Shown piece by piece: positions 13,806 to 24,407 of a stretch of 49,506 nucleotides of DNA (position 1 is its first letter; every line of letters begins with the position of its first letter). Both the position numbers and the translations under genes were made by a program. Source of the DNA: Acidobacteriota bacterium. GTDB taxonomy: Bacteria > Acidobacteriota > Vicinamibacteria > Vicinamibacterales > 2-12-FULL-66-21. The stretch covers positions 1-49,506 of the forward strand of contig JACCRT010000011.1 of the NCBI GenBank assembly GCA_013813355.1. The letters run 5' to 3'. The notes under the pieces were generated by a model, which ran no database searches, was not told the DNA's origin, and saw nothing but the letters and a program-made list of their open reading frames with translations.

Positions 13806-15179
13806 CTACTCCGCGACGTGCAGATGCCGCAGAAAGAGCGTGGCGAGCCCGAGAAACGAAAGGAATCCGAACACGTCTGTCAGCGTCGTGATGAACACGG
13901 CCGAGGCCAGTGCGGGGTCGATTTTCAGGGCGCGTAACGTCAACGGGATGAGCGTGCCCGCGACCGCGGCCACGAACATGTTGATGACCATCGCCATGCC
14001 CAGGATCAGCCCCAGCACGGGATTGCCGTAGGCCAGCCACGCGATGAGGCCTCCGATTACGCCGCACGCGAGCCCGTTGCCCGCGCCGACCACCGCCTCC
14101 TTCAGCAGCGCCTGCCGCGTGTTGCTCCACGTGAGTTCGCCGAGCGCAATGCCGCGCACGATCACGGTGAGTGTCTGCGTCGCGGCATTGCCGCCCATGC
14201 CGGCCACGACCGGCATGAAGACTGCCAGAGCGGTAAACACCGCGATGGTGCCCTCGAAGCGGCTCACGACGAGGGCGGCCACGAAGGCCGTGCACAGGTT
14301 GACCATCAGCCAGGGCAGGCGCTTCCGCAGCGAATCGCCCGGGGACGTGAACACGCGGTCGTCCCCGGAGACGCCGGCAAGCCGGTACACGTCTTCGGTC
14401 GCCTCGTCCTTGATGACATCGATGATGTCGTCCACGGTGATGACGCCGACCAGCTTGTTCTCTTCGTCAACAACGGGGATCGCCAGGAGGTTGTACGAGG
14501 CGACCTGACGGGCGACCTCTTCCTGGTCCGTCTCCACCCGGACGCTGATCAGGTCCGTCGTCATGATTCGCTTGAGCGGCGTCGCCGTCGAGACCAGCAG
14601 CAACCGGCGCAGCGAGACGACCCCCACCAGGTGACGACGCGCATCGACGACGTAGAGGTAGAAGACGACTTCGACGTCCCGGGATCCCTGGAGCGCGCTG
14701 ATGGCTTCACCCGCCGTCATCTCTTCCGAAAGCGCGAAGACTCTCGGATTCATGATGCGGCCGGCCGTCTGCTCGTCGTACTCGAGCAGCTCGCCAACGT
14801 CGCCGCCGGCGGGCCGCTTCTGCATCAACTCGAGCACCGATGCCGACAGCTCCTCGGGCAGGTAGTCGATGATCGCCGCGGCGTCGTCGGAAGGCAGCTC
14901 CTGGGTGAGCTTGACAATTTCGTCGGCAGGACGGTCGGCCAGCAGCGCGGCGCCCGCGTCTGGCTCGAGCTCGCTGAGCGCCTCCATCGCGAGGCGGGGA
15001 TTCCGCTCGAGCAGCAGCGAAAAGGCCGACACCCGGTCCTTCTGGGTCAGCTCGGCGAAGAGCTGCGCGAGGTCGGCTGGATGCTGCTTCTGGAGCAGGT
15101 TGACCAGGTTCGCCGTCGCCCCCATTCGCTGGAGGCGCCGGACTGAGTCGAGCACGACATCGAGCTTACGCTGCGGCAT
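13806..15179 (-). CDS. mgtE: Magnesium transporter MgtE
   Basis: MgtE N domain (HPADLAQLFAEL), CBS domains (VGVITVDDIIDVIKDEATEDVYRLAG), TM domain PVVAGMGGNAATQTLTVIVRGIA. Confidence 0.96.
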   Translation of the reverse strand: MPQRKLDVVLDSVRRLQRMGATANLVNLLQKQHPADLAQLFAELTQKDRVSAFSLLLERNPRLAMEALSELEPDAGAALLADRPADEIVKLTQELPSDDAAAIIDYLPEELSASVLELMQKRPAGGDVGELLEYDEQTAGRIMNPRVFALSEEMTAGEAISALQGSRDVEVVFYLYVVDARRHLVGVVSLRRLLLVSTATPLKRIMTTDLISVRVETDQEEVARQVASYNLLAIPVVDEENKLVGVITVDDIIDVIKDEATEDVYRLAGVSGDDRVFTSPGDSLRKRLPWLMVNLCTAFVAALVVSRFEGTIAVFTALAVFMPVVAGMGGNAATQTLTVIVRGIALGELTWSNTRQALLKEAVVGAGNGLACGVIGGLIAWLAYGNPVLGLILGMAMVINMFVAAVAGTLIPLTLRALKIDPALASAVFITTLTDVFGFLSFLGLATLFLRHLHVAE

Positions 15180-15334
15180 AGAAAGTCAACCAGGATGAGC
15201 GGGAACTGCCCAATGTAGCACGAATACGGCCCCTCAGGGGGGCGTGTGGGCGGGCGAGTGTGGATAGTCGAAGGTGGCCCTCGGGACCCCTCGAGACGTC
15301 GCCACAATGAGGGGGAGCGCCAGAGGCGCGGATG

Positions 15335-16252
15335 TTATCGCCGCGGCTTGCGGGGGCGACGCTCGGTACGGGGCACGCCGAGATCGTCGAGGGCCCGGTC
15401 GTCGTTCCGCCAGTCAGGATTCACTTTCACCCTGAGGTCGAGAAACACCTTCGTGCCGAAGAATCGTTCCAGATCCTGGCGGGCTTCGGTACCGATCCGC
15501 TTGATCATCTCGCCCCCGCGGCCGATGACGATGGGCTTCTGCGAATTCTGCTCCACGAAAATCGTGCAGTACAGCCGCAGAAGGCGCTCGCGGGACTCCT
15601 CGTCGAACTGGTCCACTATGACCGCCGTGGAAAACGGCAGTTCGGCCCGCGTGTGCATCAGCACCTTCTCGCGGACCGTCTCGGCGACGATGGCCCGCTC
15701 CGGCTGGTCGGTCAGGTAGTCGAGGTCGTGGATCGGCGCGCCCTCAGGCATCAGGTCGAGCAGCACCTGCTCGAGTCGCTCCACGCCATCACCCGTTTCG
15801 GCAGACACGGGGACGATCGAGGCGAAGTCGTGCCAGCCCTGCACCTGTTCGATGAGCGGCAGCAGCTTCGCTTTCGCCACCAGGTCGATCTTGTTCAACA
15901 CGAGGACGATCGGGCGCTTCACGTCCTGCAGAAGCCGGGACACGAACGCGTCCCCGCTGCCCGGCCGTGTCGACGCGTCGAAGACCAGCACCACCACATC
16001 CACTTCGCGGAGCGTCTCGACGGCCGCATCCACCATCCTGACGTTCAGCCGATGCAACGGCCGGTGGATGCCCGGCGTGTCGACGAAGACAATCTGGCCG
16101 TCCGGGTAGTTCTGCACGCCGACGATTCGCGTCCGTGTCGTCTGCGGCTTATCGGAGACGATGGCCACCTTCTGACCGACAATCCGGTTGAGGAGGGTGG
16201 ACTTGCCGGCGTTGGGCCGGCCGACGAGGGACACGTAGCCTGAACGCGGCAT
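15335..16252 (-). CDS. era: GTPase Era
   Basis: GYVSLVGRPNAGKSTLLNRIVGQKVAIVSDKPQTTR; VDTPGIH; NKIDLV; KH domain QKPIVIGRGGEMIKRIG. Confidence 0.97.
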   Translation of the reverse strand: MPRSGYVSLVGRPNAGKSTLLNRIVGQKVAIVSDKPQTTRTRIVGVQNYPDGQIVFVDTPGIHRPLHRLNVRMVDAAVETLREVDVVVLVFDASTRPGSGDAFVSRLLQDVKRPIVLVLNKIDLVAKAKLLPLIEQVQGWHDFASIVPVSAETGDGVERLEQVLLDLMPEGAPIHDLDYLTDQPERAIVAETVREKVLMHTRAELPFSTAVIVDQFDEESRERLLRLYCTIFVEQNSQKPIVIGRGGEMIKRIGTEARQDLERFFGTKVFLDLRVKVNPDWRNDDRALDDLGVPRTERRPRKPRR

Positions 16253-16258
16253 CAGATG

Positions 16259-17515
16259 TTACTCGCCATTGACGGGCGCCGGGATGGCCTTCCTGAACCG
16301 CACCTTGTGGATGCGCCGGCGCTCAGCCTCGAGCACTTCGACGAACATCCCATCGAGTTCGAAGGTCTCCCCGACCGCCGGCACGCGCCCGACGCGCGTC
16401 AGCACGTAGCCGCCGACGGTTTCGAAGCCTTCGCTTTCGACGTCGACCGACAGGCGCTCGCAGACCTCGTCGATGTTGACCTTGCCGCTGAACACGAATG
16501 AGCCTTCCCCCTCGTCGACGACCGGTTCCGACTCGACGTCGTACTCGTCCCGTATCTCCCCGACGAGTTCTTCCAGCAGGTCCTCGATGGTAACGAGCCC
16601 CGCCGTGCCGCCGTACTCGTCCACGACGATGGCGATCTGTTGCTGCCGCCGCTGAAATTCCCGCAGCAGCTCCGGCACCCGCTTGGTCTCGGGCACGACC
16701 ATCGCCGGGCGCACCAGGCCCGCAATCGGCCGTGCATTGGGTTCTGATTCCGGCAGCTGGATCAGGTCCTTGACGTACACAATCCCCAGGATATTGTCGA
16801 GGTTCTCACCATGCACGGGGATGCGCGAGTATTCCTGCTCGCGGAACAGCGCGCGCAGTTCATCGAGCGTCGCGTCGGCGTGAATGGCGACCATGTCGGG
16901 ACGTGGCGTCATGACTTCGCGCACCAGCGTGTCGCCAAAGTCCACGATTGACTGCAGCAGGCGGCGCTCGTCCCCCTCGATCAGCGTCGTCGCCTCATGT
17001 GCCTCGGGTGCGAGGGGCGGCACCTCGCCGTTGGCATTGTCGGCGACGATCGTCACCACCACGTCGGTTCGTGCCCGCCGCGGGTCGGTGGCGATCACCC
17101 GCACCAGGCCATTGGTCAGCGGCTGCAGGAAGCGCGCGACGACGTCGAAGGGCGGCAGCAGGAACTCGAGCACCCGCTCGGGGTTGCGGCGAACGATGTA
17201 CGCAGGAATCAGGTGCTCGCAGACGAAGATGAAAACGGCGACGAACAGGAGGAGCATCCCGATGGCCTGTACCCCCGTACGCCCTGTCAGGATGGCGATG
17301 AACATGGTCGCCAGCGAGAAAATGACGCCGAGCGTCAGCCTCGCCGGGACGAACAGCTGCAGCGGCTCCTGCAAATAGAACCCGAGGCGGTCGTCGCGCC
17401 CGCCTCGTTCGACCATGAGGCGCAGGGACAACCGCATCAACGCACTGAAGGCGGTTTCAATCGTGCCGATGTACACGGCCGCCACGGCGGCGAGGAACAG
17501 CAGCAGCGGGATCAC
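16259..17515 (-). CDS. CNNM/CorC-HlyC family transporter (DUF21 plus CBS plus CorC_HlyC)
   Basis: REVMTPRPDMVAIHADATLDELRALFREQEYSRIPVHGENLDNILGIVYVKDL; VVDEYGGTAGLVTIEDLLEELVGEIRDE. Confidence 0.95.
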   Translation of the reverse strand: MIPLLLFLAAVAAVYIGTIETAFSALMRLSLRLMVERGGRDDRLGFYLQEPLQLFVPARLTLGVIFSLATMFIAILTGRTGVQAIGMLLLFVAVFIFVCEHLIPAYIVRRNPERVLEFLLPPFDVVARFLQPLTNGLVRVIATDPRRARTDVVVTIVADNANGEVPPLAPEAHEATTLIEGDERRLLQSIVDFGDTLVREVMTPRPDMVAIHADATLDELRALFREQEYSRIPVHGENLDNILGIVYVKDLIQLPESEPNARPIAGLVRPAMVVPETKRVPELLREFQRRQQQIAIVVDEYGGTAGLVTIEDLLEELVGEIRDEYDVESEPVVDEGEGSFVFSGKVNIDEVCERLSVDVESEGFETVGGYVLTRVGRVPAVGETFELDGMFVEVLEAERRRIHKVRFRKAIPAPVNGE

Positions 17516-17985
17516 GCGCGGCTCCGCTCTATCAGGCCGAGCGGCAGCCCGCCCTTGCGCCGCAGGCGCGCTTCCGCCCGTGCCATCCGGCCGGCCTCGT
17601 CAGGGTCCTCGTGATCGTAGCCGAGCAGGTGCAGAAGGCCGTGCAGGGCCAGCACGCGCAACTCGGATTGGTAGGTATGTCCGGCGTCGCGAGCCTGCCG
17701 TCGGGCCATGCCGGTCGCGATGACGATGTCGCCGAGGTGAGCGTCCGCCCCGGGATTTTCGGGGCGCTCGCCGGGAAAGCTCAATACATCGGTGGGTGCG
17801 TTCTTCCGGCGGTACTGGCGGTTCAGCTTCTGAATATGCGCGTCGCTGACGAGCGCGATCGCGACGCCGCCCCGCGCGCGAGCCGGGGCGACGGCGGCCA
17901 GCCAGCGGCCGAGTCCGCCCGAACGGACCGAACGGCCGCGGCCGTCCGAGACCGACACGCGCAACCGTCTACTGTCGGGATCCAC
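17512..17985 (-). CDS. ybeY: rRNA maturation RNase YbeY
   Basis: [35 protein letters not shown] (HxxxHxxxxxH metal site). Confidence 0.95.
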   Translation of the reverse strand: MDPDSRRLRVSVSDGRGRSVRSGGLGRWLAAVAPARARGGVAIALVSDAHIQKLNRQYRRKNAPTDVLSFPGERPENPGADAHLGDIVIATGMARRQARDAGHTYQSELRVLALHGLLHLLGYDHEDPDEAGRMARAEARLRRKGGLPLGLIERSRA

Positions 17986-18919
17986 CGTACGCTTCGTACG
18001 CCTTCACAATCTGCTGGACGAGCGGATGGCGGACAACGTCCTTCTCGTCGAAGTGGATGAACGCGATCCCCTCGACATTGCCCACCACCTTCAGCGCCTC
18101 CACCAGGCCCGACTGCCGGGCGGTCGGCAGGTCGATCTGGGTGATGTCCCCCGTAATCACCGCCTTCGAGCCGTAGCCGAGGCGGGTGAGGAACATCTTC
18201 ATCTGCTCCGATGTCGTGTTCTGCGCTTCGTCGAGGATGACAAAGGCATCGTTGAGGGTCCGCCCCCGCATGAACGCAATCGGCGCCACCTCGATGGTGC
18301 CGCGTTCGAGCAGGCGGTCGGCCCGCTCGATCTCCATCATGTCGTAGAGGGCGTCGTACAACGGCCGCAGGTAGGGGTTCACCTTCTCCTGCAGGTCGCC
18401 CGGCAGGAACCCCAGCTTCTCCCCCGCTTCGACGGCGGGACGCGCGAGGATGATCCGGCTCACCCGCTTGGCGACCAGGAAGGCGACCGCCTGTGCCATG
18501 GCAAGGTAGGTCTTCCCCGTGCCCGCCGGACCGATTCCGAACACGATGTCGTGCGCGTCGATCGCGTCGAGATACCTTCGCTGGTTGACGCTCTTCGGCA
18601 TCACCTGCCGTTTGCCGGCCGTCTTGGCCGCGCCGCGGAGGAAGTAGTCGGCGAGTGCGACGTTTTCGTCCTGGGCGATGAGCTGGGACGCGGTGCGAAC
18701 GTCTCCCTTCCCGAGCTTATAGCCGCCCCGCATGAGTGCGGAGAGCTGCTCGAGAACCTTCTCCGACCGCGTGACATCGGCCGTCTCCCCCTCCACGATG
18801 ATCTCCTGCCCGCTCGTGCGGATCCGGACGTGGAAGAGCGTCTCGAGATGCTTCAGATTTTCGTCGTAGGTGCCGAACAAGGCCTCGGCCCCTTCGTCGG
18901 GGACCGCAATCTTGCGCAT
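17969..18919 (-). CDS. phoH: PhoH family ATPase
   Basis: [79 protein letters not shown]. Confidence 0.96.
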   Translation of the reverse strand: MRKIAVPDEGAEALFGTYDENLKHLETLFHVRIRTSGQEIIVEGETADVTRSEKVLEQLSALMRGGYKLGKGDVRTASQLIAQDENVALADYFLRGAAKTAGKRQVMPKSVNQRRYLDAIDAHDIVFGIGPAGTGKTYLAMAQAVAFLVAKRVSRIILARPAVEAGEKLGFLPGDLQEKVNPYLRPLYDALYDMMEIERADRLLERGTIEVAPIAFMRGRTLNDAFVILDEAQNTTSEQMKMFLTRLGYGSKAVITGDITQIDLPTARQSGLVEALKVVGNVEGIAFIHFDEKDVVRHPLVQQIVKAYEAYGGSRQ

Positions 18920-18957
18920 GACCGTCGTGGGTGGTATGGCGATAACTCCTTCAAAAC

Positions 18958-18971
18958 GTGCTAATTAGCAC
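18958..18971. promoter_or_regulatory. Perfect 14-bp palindrome GTGCTAATTAGCAC upstream of phoH
   Basis: Self-complementary, 38 bp upstream of the phoH ATG, in the aspS-phoH gap. Confidence 0.5.
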
Positions 18972-19006
18972 AGCTGGATAATACCACGGCTCCGCAGCGG
19001 CCCGAT

Positions 19007-20788
19007 TCAGCGTTCAAGGTGCAACCCCAGCTTGAGCTCGCGGAGCTGTTTGGCGTTCACGGCAGACGGCGCCCCGGCCATGAGATCGACGGCCTGCGCC
19101 GTCTTGGGGAACGCGATGACGTCGCGGATCGACGCCTCGCGGCTCAGGATGGCGACGATGCGGTCGAGCCCGAGGGCGATGCCCCCATGGGGCGGCGTGC
19201 CGAACTCGAGGGCGTCCACGAAAAACCCGAAGCGCAACTTCGCTTCCTCGTCGGAGATGCCGAGGAGCCTGAAGATGAGCCGCTGAAGCCCCTGATCGTG
19301 AATCCGGATACTGCCACCGGCGATCTCGCTGCCGTTCAACACGAGGTCGTACGCGCGTGCCCGCGCCCGCCCCTGCTCGGTCTCGATCAGGTGGCGATCG
19401 CTTTCGAGCGGGGCCGTAAACGGGTGGTGCATGAATTCGTAGCGCTGTTCGTCTTCCTGCCACTCGAACATCGGGAAGTCGACGACCCAGAGGAATGCGA
19501 ACGCATCCGCGGCCAGCAGGTTCTCCTTCCGCGCGAGGTTCAGGCGCAGCTGGCCCAGCACCCTCGACGTCGCGTCGTGCGGCCCGGCGGCCATGATCGC
19601 CAGGTCGGCTGGCCCGGCGCCGGCTGCTTCGAGCGCCGCCTGGATCGCGCCTTCCCCCGCCGCCTTGAGCGCGGGGCTCTGCACGGCGCCATCGGGCGCG
19701 CGAGCCCACACCAGCCCGCCCGCGCCGAGCGCCTTGGCCTGTTCGATCAAGTCGTCCAGCTCGCGACGGGAGTACCTGGCCGCGCCGGGCACGGCGAACC
19801 CGCGCACTTCGCCCCCTCCGTCGATGGCGCCGCGAAAGAGGGAGAACGAAGACTCCCTGAAAACGGACGAAAGATCCCGGATTTCCATACCGGGGCGCAG
19901 GTCGGGTTTGTCAGAGCCGTACGTGGCGATGGCCTCCGCGTACGGCATCCGCAGAAACGGGCGCGGGGCCTCGCGTCCGATGAGCGCCATCAGACGTCCC
20001 ATCAACGGTTCGATCGTCGAGAACACCAGGTCCTCGGTCGCGAACGAGATCTCGAGGTCAACCTGCGTGAACTCCGGCTGGCGATCCGCGCGCAGGTCCT
20101 CGTCGCGGAAGCACTTCACAATCTGGAAGTAGCGGTCCATCCCCGCGATCATGAGGATCTGTTTGAAAATCTGCGGGGACTGCGGCAGCGCGTAGAACTC
20201 GCCGGGATGCACGCGGCTCGGGACCAGGTAGTCGCGCGCCCCTTCCGGAGTGGACTTGGTCAGCATCGGCGTTTCGATTTCGAGGAAGCCGTGCTCGTCG
20301 AAGTACTTCCGGATCTCCATCGTGGCCCGGTGCCGCAGGGCAATGTTCTGCTGCATCCGCGGGCGCCGCAGATCCAGATATCGATAGCGCAGCCGCATCT
20401 CCTCGGCGATCGGCACCTCATCGGCGATCGAGAACGGCGGAACCTTCGCTTCGTTCAGCAGCCGGAGCTCGGCCGCAGCGACCTCGATAGTACCGGTCTG
20501 CATTTTCGTGTTGACCGCCTCTGGCGCGCGCGCAGCCACGCGGCCCATGACCGCAATGACGAACTCGGCGCGCAGTCGCTTGGCCGCCTCCGCCAGCGCT
20601 TCGCTGTCACGCGCCACGACCTGCGTGAGGCCGTGCCGGTCCCGGATGTCGAGGAACACCAGCGATGGACCCAGTTCGCGAATCCGGTGGACCCAGCCAA
20701 GAAGCACGACATCCTGCCCGACATGCTCGGTCGTCAATTCCCCGCACGTGTGGGTGCGGGCCAGTGTGCCTAAGGGTGTAATGTCCAT
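19007..20788 (-). CDS. aspS: Aspartyl-tRNA synthetase
   Basis: RTHTCGELTTEHVGQDVVLLGWVHRIRELGPSLVFLDIRDRHGLTQVV; ALPQSPQIFKQILMIAGMDRYFQIVKCFRDEDLRADRQPEFTQVDLE; GLDRIVAIL. Confidence 0.97.
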   Translation of the reverse strand: MDITPLGTLARTHTCGELTTEHVGQDVVLLGWVHRIRELGPSLVFLDIRDRHGLTQVVARDSEALAEAAKRLRAEFVIAVMGRVAARAPEAVNTKMQTGTIEVAAAELRLLNEAKVPPFSIADEVPIAEEMRLRYRYLDLRRPRMQQNIALRHRATMEIRKYFDEHGFLEIETPMLTKSTPEGARDYLVPSRVHPGEFYALPQSPQIFKQILMIAGMDRYFQIVKCFRDEDLRADRQPEFTQVDLEISFATEDLVFSTIEPLMGRLMALIGREAPRPFLRMPYAEAIATYGSDKPDLRPGMEIRDLSSVFRESSFSLFRGAIDGGGEVRGFAVPGAARYSRRELDDLIEQAKALGAGGLVWARAPDGAVQSPALKAAGEGAIQAALEAAGAGPADLAIMAAGPHDATSRVLGQLRLNLARKENLLAADAFAFLWVVDFPMFEWQEDEQRYEFMHHPFTAPLESDRHLIETEQGRARARAYDLVLNGSEIAGGSIRIHDQGLQRLIFRLLGISDEEAKLRFGFFVDALEFGTPPHGGIALGLDRIVAILSREASIRDVIAFPKTAQAVDLMAGAPSAVNAKQLRELKLGLHLER

Positions 20789-20809
20789 TTCTCGTATCGC
20801 CGTCCGGCG

Positions 20810-22129
20810 TCAGGCGAAAAGACCGAACGCGGCGGCCACGTCCGCTCGCGCCACGGTCTGCTGCTCGCCCGTCGTCAGATTTTTCACGGTCACTTCGCCG
20901 CGGGCGATCTCGTCACCGCCGAGGATGGCGGCAAAGGGAACTCCCTTGCCGGCCGCGTACTTCATCTGCTTGCCGAGCTTGTCGGGCTCCGGGTAGACCT
21001 CGACCCGGATGCCCGCGTCCCGGAGTTCGCGGGCCAGCGCGAGCGCATCGGGCACCGTGGCGGCCTCGAACAGGGGCACGAGCACGTCGGCCGCGGGCTT
21101 GATGACGTCGGCCGGGAACATCCCGCGCTCGGTCATGACGACGAGGATGCGTTCCAGGCCCAGCGAGAACCCGCACGCCGGCACGTTCTCGCCGCTGAAC
21201 ATCCCGATCAGTCCGTCGTAGCGGCCGCCCCCGCCCAGGCTTCCCGCAAGATCCGGCACCGTGATCTCCATGATAGCGCCGGTGTAGTACGACAACCCGC
21301 GCGCCAGGCTGGGATCGAATCGAACGTACGGCGCAGCACTCATGACGGCGCAGTACAGGAACATCTGCTCGAGTTCCTCGACGCCGCTGGCGCCCGCCGC
21401 ATGCTCCTCGAGCAGGTCGTCGGCCTGGGCGATATCGAGCCCATCCAGGAACGTGTCGAGGATCCGCCCGGCTGCGTCGGGGGCAATGCCACGCCGGGCC
21501 AGCTCCTCAGCCACACCGTCCCGGCCGATCTTGTCGAGCTTGTCGATGGCAATCAGCGCCGCCCCGTGGAGCTCCGCCGGCACGCCCGCGACATCCAGCA
21601 GCCCCGACAACACGCGCCGGTGATTCACCCTGATCACGAAATCGCTGAACCCCAGCGCCAGGAGCACATCGCTCACGGCCGCACACAGCTCGGCCTCGAC
21701 CACCATCGACACCGAGCCAATCGCGTCGACGTCGCACTGGTAGAACTCGCGAAAGCGGCCGCGCGCCGGCCGGTCCGCGCGCCAGACCGGCTGGATTTGG
21801 TAGCGCCGGAAGAGGCGCGGCAGCTTCCCTCTGTACTCGGCGGCCACGCGCGCCAGCGGCACGGTGAGATCGTACCGCAGCGCCAGGTCGGTTTCGCCCG
21901 AACTCTCGTGCTCGCCGCGGCGCAGGACCTTGAAGATCAGTTTGTTGCCTTCCTCGCCGTACTTGCCGGTGAGGGTCTCGATGTTCTCGAGCGCGGGCGT
22001 CTCGAGCGGCTCGAAGCCATACCGTCGATAAACGTCGGTCACGATGCCGATGACGTATTCACGCCGCCGGACGTCCTCGGGAAGAAAGTCGCGCATCCCG
22101 CGCGCAGGGCGTGTCTGCTGGGAAGCCAT
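20810..22129 (-). CDS. hisS: Histidyl-tRNA synthetase
   Basis: MASQQTRPARGMRDFLPEDVRRREYVIG...; LALRYDLTVPLARVAAEY; GGGGRYDGLI; start set at the MASQQ Met overlapping the upstream stop. Confidence 0.96.
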   Translation of the reverse strand: MASQQTRPARGMRDFLPEDVRRREYVIGIVTDVYRRYGFEPLETPALENIETLTGKYGEEGNKLIFKVLRRGEHESSGETDLALRYDLTVPLARVAAEYRGKLPRLFRRYQIQPVWRADRPARGRFREFYQCDVDAIGSVSMVVEAELCAAVSDVLLALGFSDFVIRVNHRRVLSGLLDVAGVPAELHGAALIAIDKLDKIGRDGVAEELARRGIAPDAAGRILDTFLDGLDIAQADDLLEEHAAGASGVEELEQMFLYCAVMSAAPYVRFDPSLARGLSYYTGAIMEITVPDLAGSLGGGGRYDGLIGMFSGENVPACGFSLGLERILVVMTERGMFPADVIKPAADVLVPLFEAATVPDALALARELRDAGIRVEVYPEPDKLGKQMKYAAGKGVPFAAILGGDEIARGEVTVKNLTTGEQQTVARADVAAAFGLFA

Positions 22130-22638
22130 CAGGCCTGCATGTAGTCGAGGCGATAGGTGACATACCGGCTGGCGTACTCCCGGATGGAGGCGATCTCGGG
22201 GTCCGACAAGGATCGCCGCACCTTGCCCGGGCTGCCCATCACCAGCGACCGCGGAGGCACGCTCATGCCTTCCGGCAGGAGCGTACCGGCGGCGACGATT
22301 GAGTCCTCCTCGACCGCGACCCCGTTGAGCAGGATCGCACCCATGCCGATGAGGATCCGGCTGCGCAGGATACAGCCATGCACGATCGCGCCGTGGCCGA
22401 TCGTCACGTCTTCGCCAATCGTGGTCGGATGGGTGCCGGTCATCACGTGGACGATGGCGCCGTCCTGCACGTTGCTGCGCGCGCCAATGCTGATCCTGTG
22501 GACGTCGCCGCGCAGCACGGCATTCATCCAGATGCTGCTCGCCTCGCCCAGCTCGACATCCCCGATGACCTGGGCGCTCACATCCACGAAAGCGGTCGGG
22601 TGGACGCGGGGCGACACGTGCCGGTAGGGGCGCAACAT
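22129..22638 (-). CDS. Gamma carbonic anhydrase family / hexapeptide-repeat protein
   Basis: Left-handed beta-helix repeats: AFVDVSAQVIGDVELGEASSIWMNAVLRGDVHRISIGARSNVQDGAIVHVMTGTHPTTIGEDVTIGHGAIVHGC. Confidence 0.93.
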   Translation of the reverse strand: MLRPYRHVSPRVHPTAFVDVSAQVIGDVELGEASSIWMNAVLRGDVHRISIGARSNVQDGAIVHVMTGTHPTTIGEDVTIGHGAIVHGCILRSRILIGMGAILLNGVAVEEDSIVAAGTLLPEGMSVPPRSLVMGSPGKVRRSLSDPEIASIREYASRYVTYRLDYMQA

Positions 22639-22690
22639 CTCCTAGATGATATGGAATGGTCGCGGACAATGCCAGATGGCAAATGCCCTG

Positions 22691-24313
22691 TCACTTTTCG
22701 ATGGTGGGGTATGTGATCCCCAGCTGCTCGAGGTACGTCTTGTACGTCGTCGGGTCGTAGTAGTACTTCCGCATCTCGGGCCGGTATTTCTCCATGATCG
22801 ACCGGTTCATCTCGATCGCCGGCCTGTCCTCCGGCCGGATGAGCGGCTCGTACGTGATCGTGCTGGTCTGCTCCCTGCGGAAGTAGTCCCACGCCTGTTC
22901 GACGACGGACGGCGTCATCAGCAAATCAATGATCGTCATCGCTTGCACCTTGGCGCCCGCCGTAACGCCCTTGTGGGCGATGGGCGTCGCCATCGCGATC
23001 GAACTGGACCAGTGATGGCCTGGCAGGCCGGGAATGTTCGCCGGGTAGCGCAGCGTGACCGTCGGGACGTTCCACATGACGTCGCCGATGTCGTCGGATC
23101 CGCCGCCGCGGTTGTCCCGCACCGGGCCGGGGAGTTCCTTGCCCACGGCGATCGTCAGGCCCGCTTCCCGGCTGCCCATTTCCCTCTGGACGGCGCGGGC
23201 GAGCGCCTGGTCTGCCTCGCTCCACTCGGGCATGCCAACCTTCTCGATGTTCGCCCAGGTCGTTTCTGCCACCGGGCGATTCATGTGCTGCGGCCAGGCG
23301 CTGCCGAGCACGCGCGTGGCGGCCAGTTCCGTGCCGGTCATCATCGCCGCGCCGGCGGCAATCTCGTCGCCGATTCTCCAGATGTCCCTGATGCCAGGGT
23401 AGGTGGTGTGCCGGAAGTAGTACCAGACCGACGCGGTGCGCGGCACGACGTTCGGCTGGTCGCCGCCGTCGGTGATGACATAGTGCGAGCGATGCTCGAG
23501 CGGCAGGTGTTCGCGGCGGAAGTTCCAGCCGATGTTCATCAACTCGACCGCATCGAGGGCGCTGCGCCCGCGCCACGGCGCGCCGGCCGAGTGCGCGGTC
23601 TGGCCGCGGAAGGTGTACTCGACCGACACCAGGCCGGTACCGGCGCGTTCGCCCCACGAGACCCCCAGGTCGTTGCCGACGTGTGTGAACAGCACGATGT
23701 CGACGTCCTTGAAGTACCCTTCCCGGACGAAGTACGCCTTGGTCGCGACCAGCTCCTCGGCGGTCCCCGGCCACAGGCGAATCGTCCCGGGGAGTTTTTC
23801 GCGCTCCATGATCTTCTTCACGGCGATCGCCGCGGTGATGTTCAGCGGCACGCCCGAGTTGTGACCCTCGCCGTGCCCCGGAGCGCCCTCGACGATCGGA
23901 TCGTAGTAGGCCACGCCAGGCTTCTGCGAGGCCTGCGGGATGCCGTCGATGTCCGATCCCAGCGAGATGACCGGCTTACCGGATCCCCAACTGGCCATGA
24001 AAGCCGTGGGGATTCCCGCGATGCCTTCCTCCACCGTAAAGCCGTTCTTCCGCAGGATGTCGACCAGGTACCGATGCGTTTCGAGTTCCTGAAAACCAAG
24101 CTCGCCAAAGCTGAACACGGAATCGACCATCTGCTGGGTGAATTCCCGCATGGACTCCACGTCAGCCACGGCTTCCTGCTTCAACTTCTCGATCCGCGGA
24201 TCGTCCTTGGCCGCGGGCCGGGCCGGGACCTGGCCCGCGCGCCCCTGAGCCACCGGCGACGCCGCCACGGCGGCGGCCAACGCGAGGCCGCCGATCACTG
24301 AATGCAAACGCAT
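22691..24313 (-). CDS. Secreted M20-family amidohydrolase/peptidase (AbgB-like)
   Basis: Signal-like N-terminus MRLHSVIGGLALAAAVAASPVAQG; ISLGSDIDGIPQASQKPG; GAPGHGEGHNSG; TAHSAGAPWRGRSALDAVELM. Confidence 0.85.
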   Translation of the reverse strand: MRLHSVIGGLALAAAVAASPVAQGRAGQVPARPAAKDDPRIEKLKQEAVADVESMREFTQQMVDSVFSFGELGFQELETHRYLVDILRKNGFTVEEGIAGIPTAFMASWGSGKPVISLGSDIDGIPQASQKPGVAYYDPIVEGAPGHGEGHNSGVPLNITAAIAVKKIMEREKLPGTIRLWPGTAEELVATKAYFVREGYFKDVDIVLFTHVGNDLGVSWGERAGTGLVSVEYTFRGQTAHSAGAPWRGRSALDAVELMNIGWNFRREHLPLEHRSHYVITDGGDQPNVVPRTASVWYYFRHTTYPGIRDIWRIGDEIAAGAAMMTGTELAATRVLGSAWPQHMNRPVAETTWANIEKVGMPEWSEADQALARAVQREMGSREAGLTIAVGKELPGPVRDNRGGGSDDIGDVMWNVPTVTLRYPANIPGLPGHHWSSSIAMATPIAHKGVTAGAKVQAMTIIDLLMTPSVVEQAWDYFRREQTSTITYEPLIRPEDRPAIEMNRSIMEKYRPEMRKYYYDPTTYKTYLEQLGITYPTIEK

Positions 24314-24345
24314 CTGCTGACCCTCCACAGGTGCCGACAGCATAC

Positions 24346-24400
24346 ACGGATCACGGCTGCCACGGGGGAACACGGAGTACACGGATTACACGGGTTACAC
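24346..24400. repeat. Phased 9-bp ACACGGNNT-type repeats (left arm of composite element)
   Basis: acacggagt/acacggatt/acacgggtt/acacggagc in tandem. Confidence 0.8.
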
Positions 24401-24407
24401 GGAGCAG

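Noticed and set aside
19019-20773. 584-aa plus-strand ORF
   Set aside because: Antisense to aspS, no recognisable protein motif.
22646-24301. 551-aa plus-strand ORF
   Set aside because: Antisense to the M20-like amidohydrolase.
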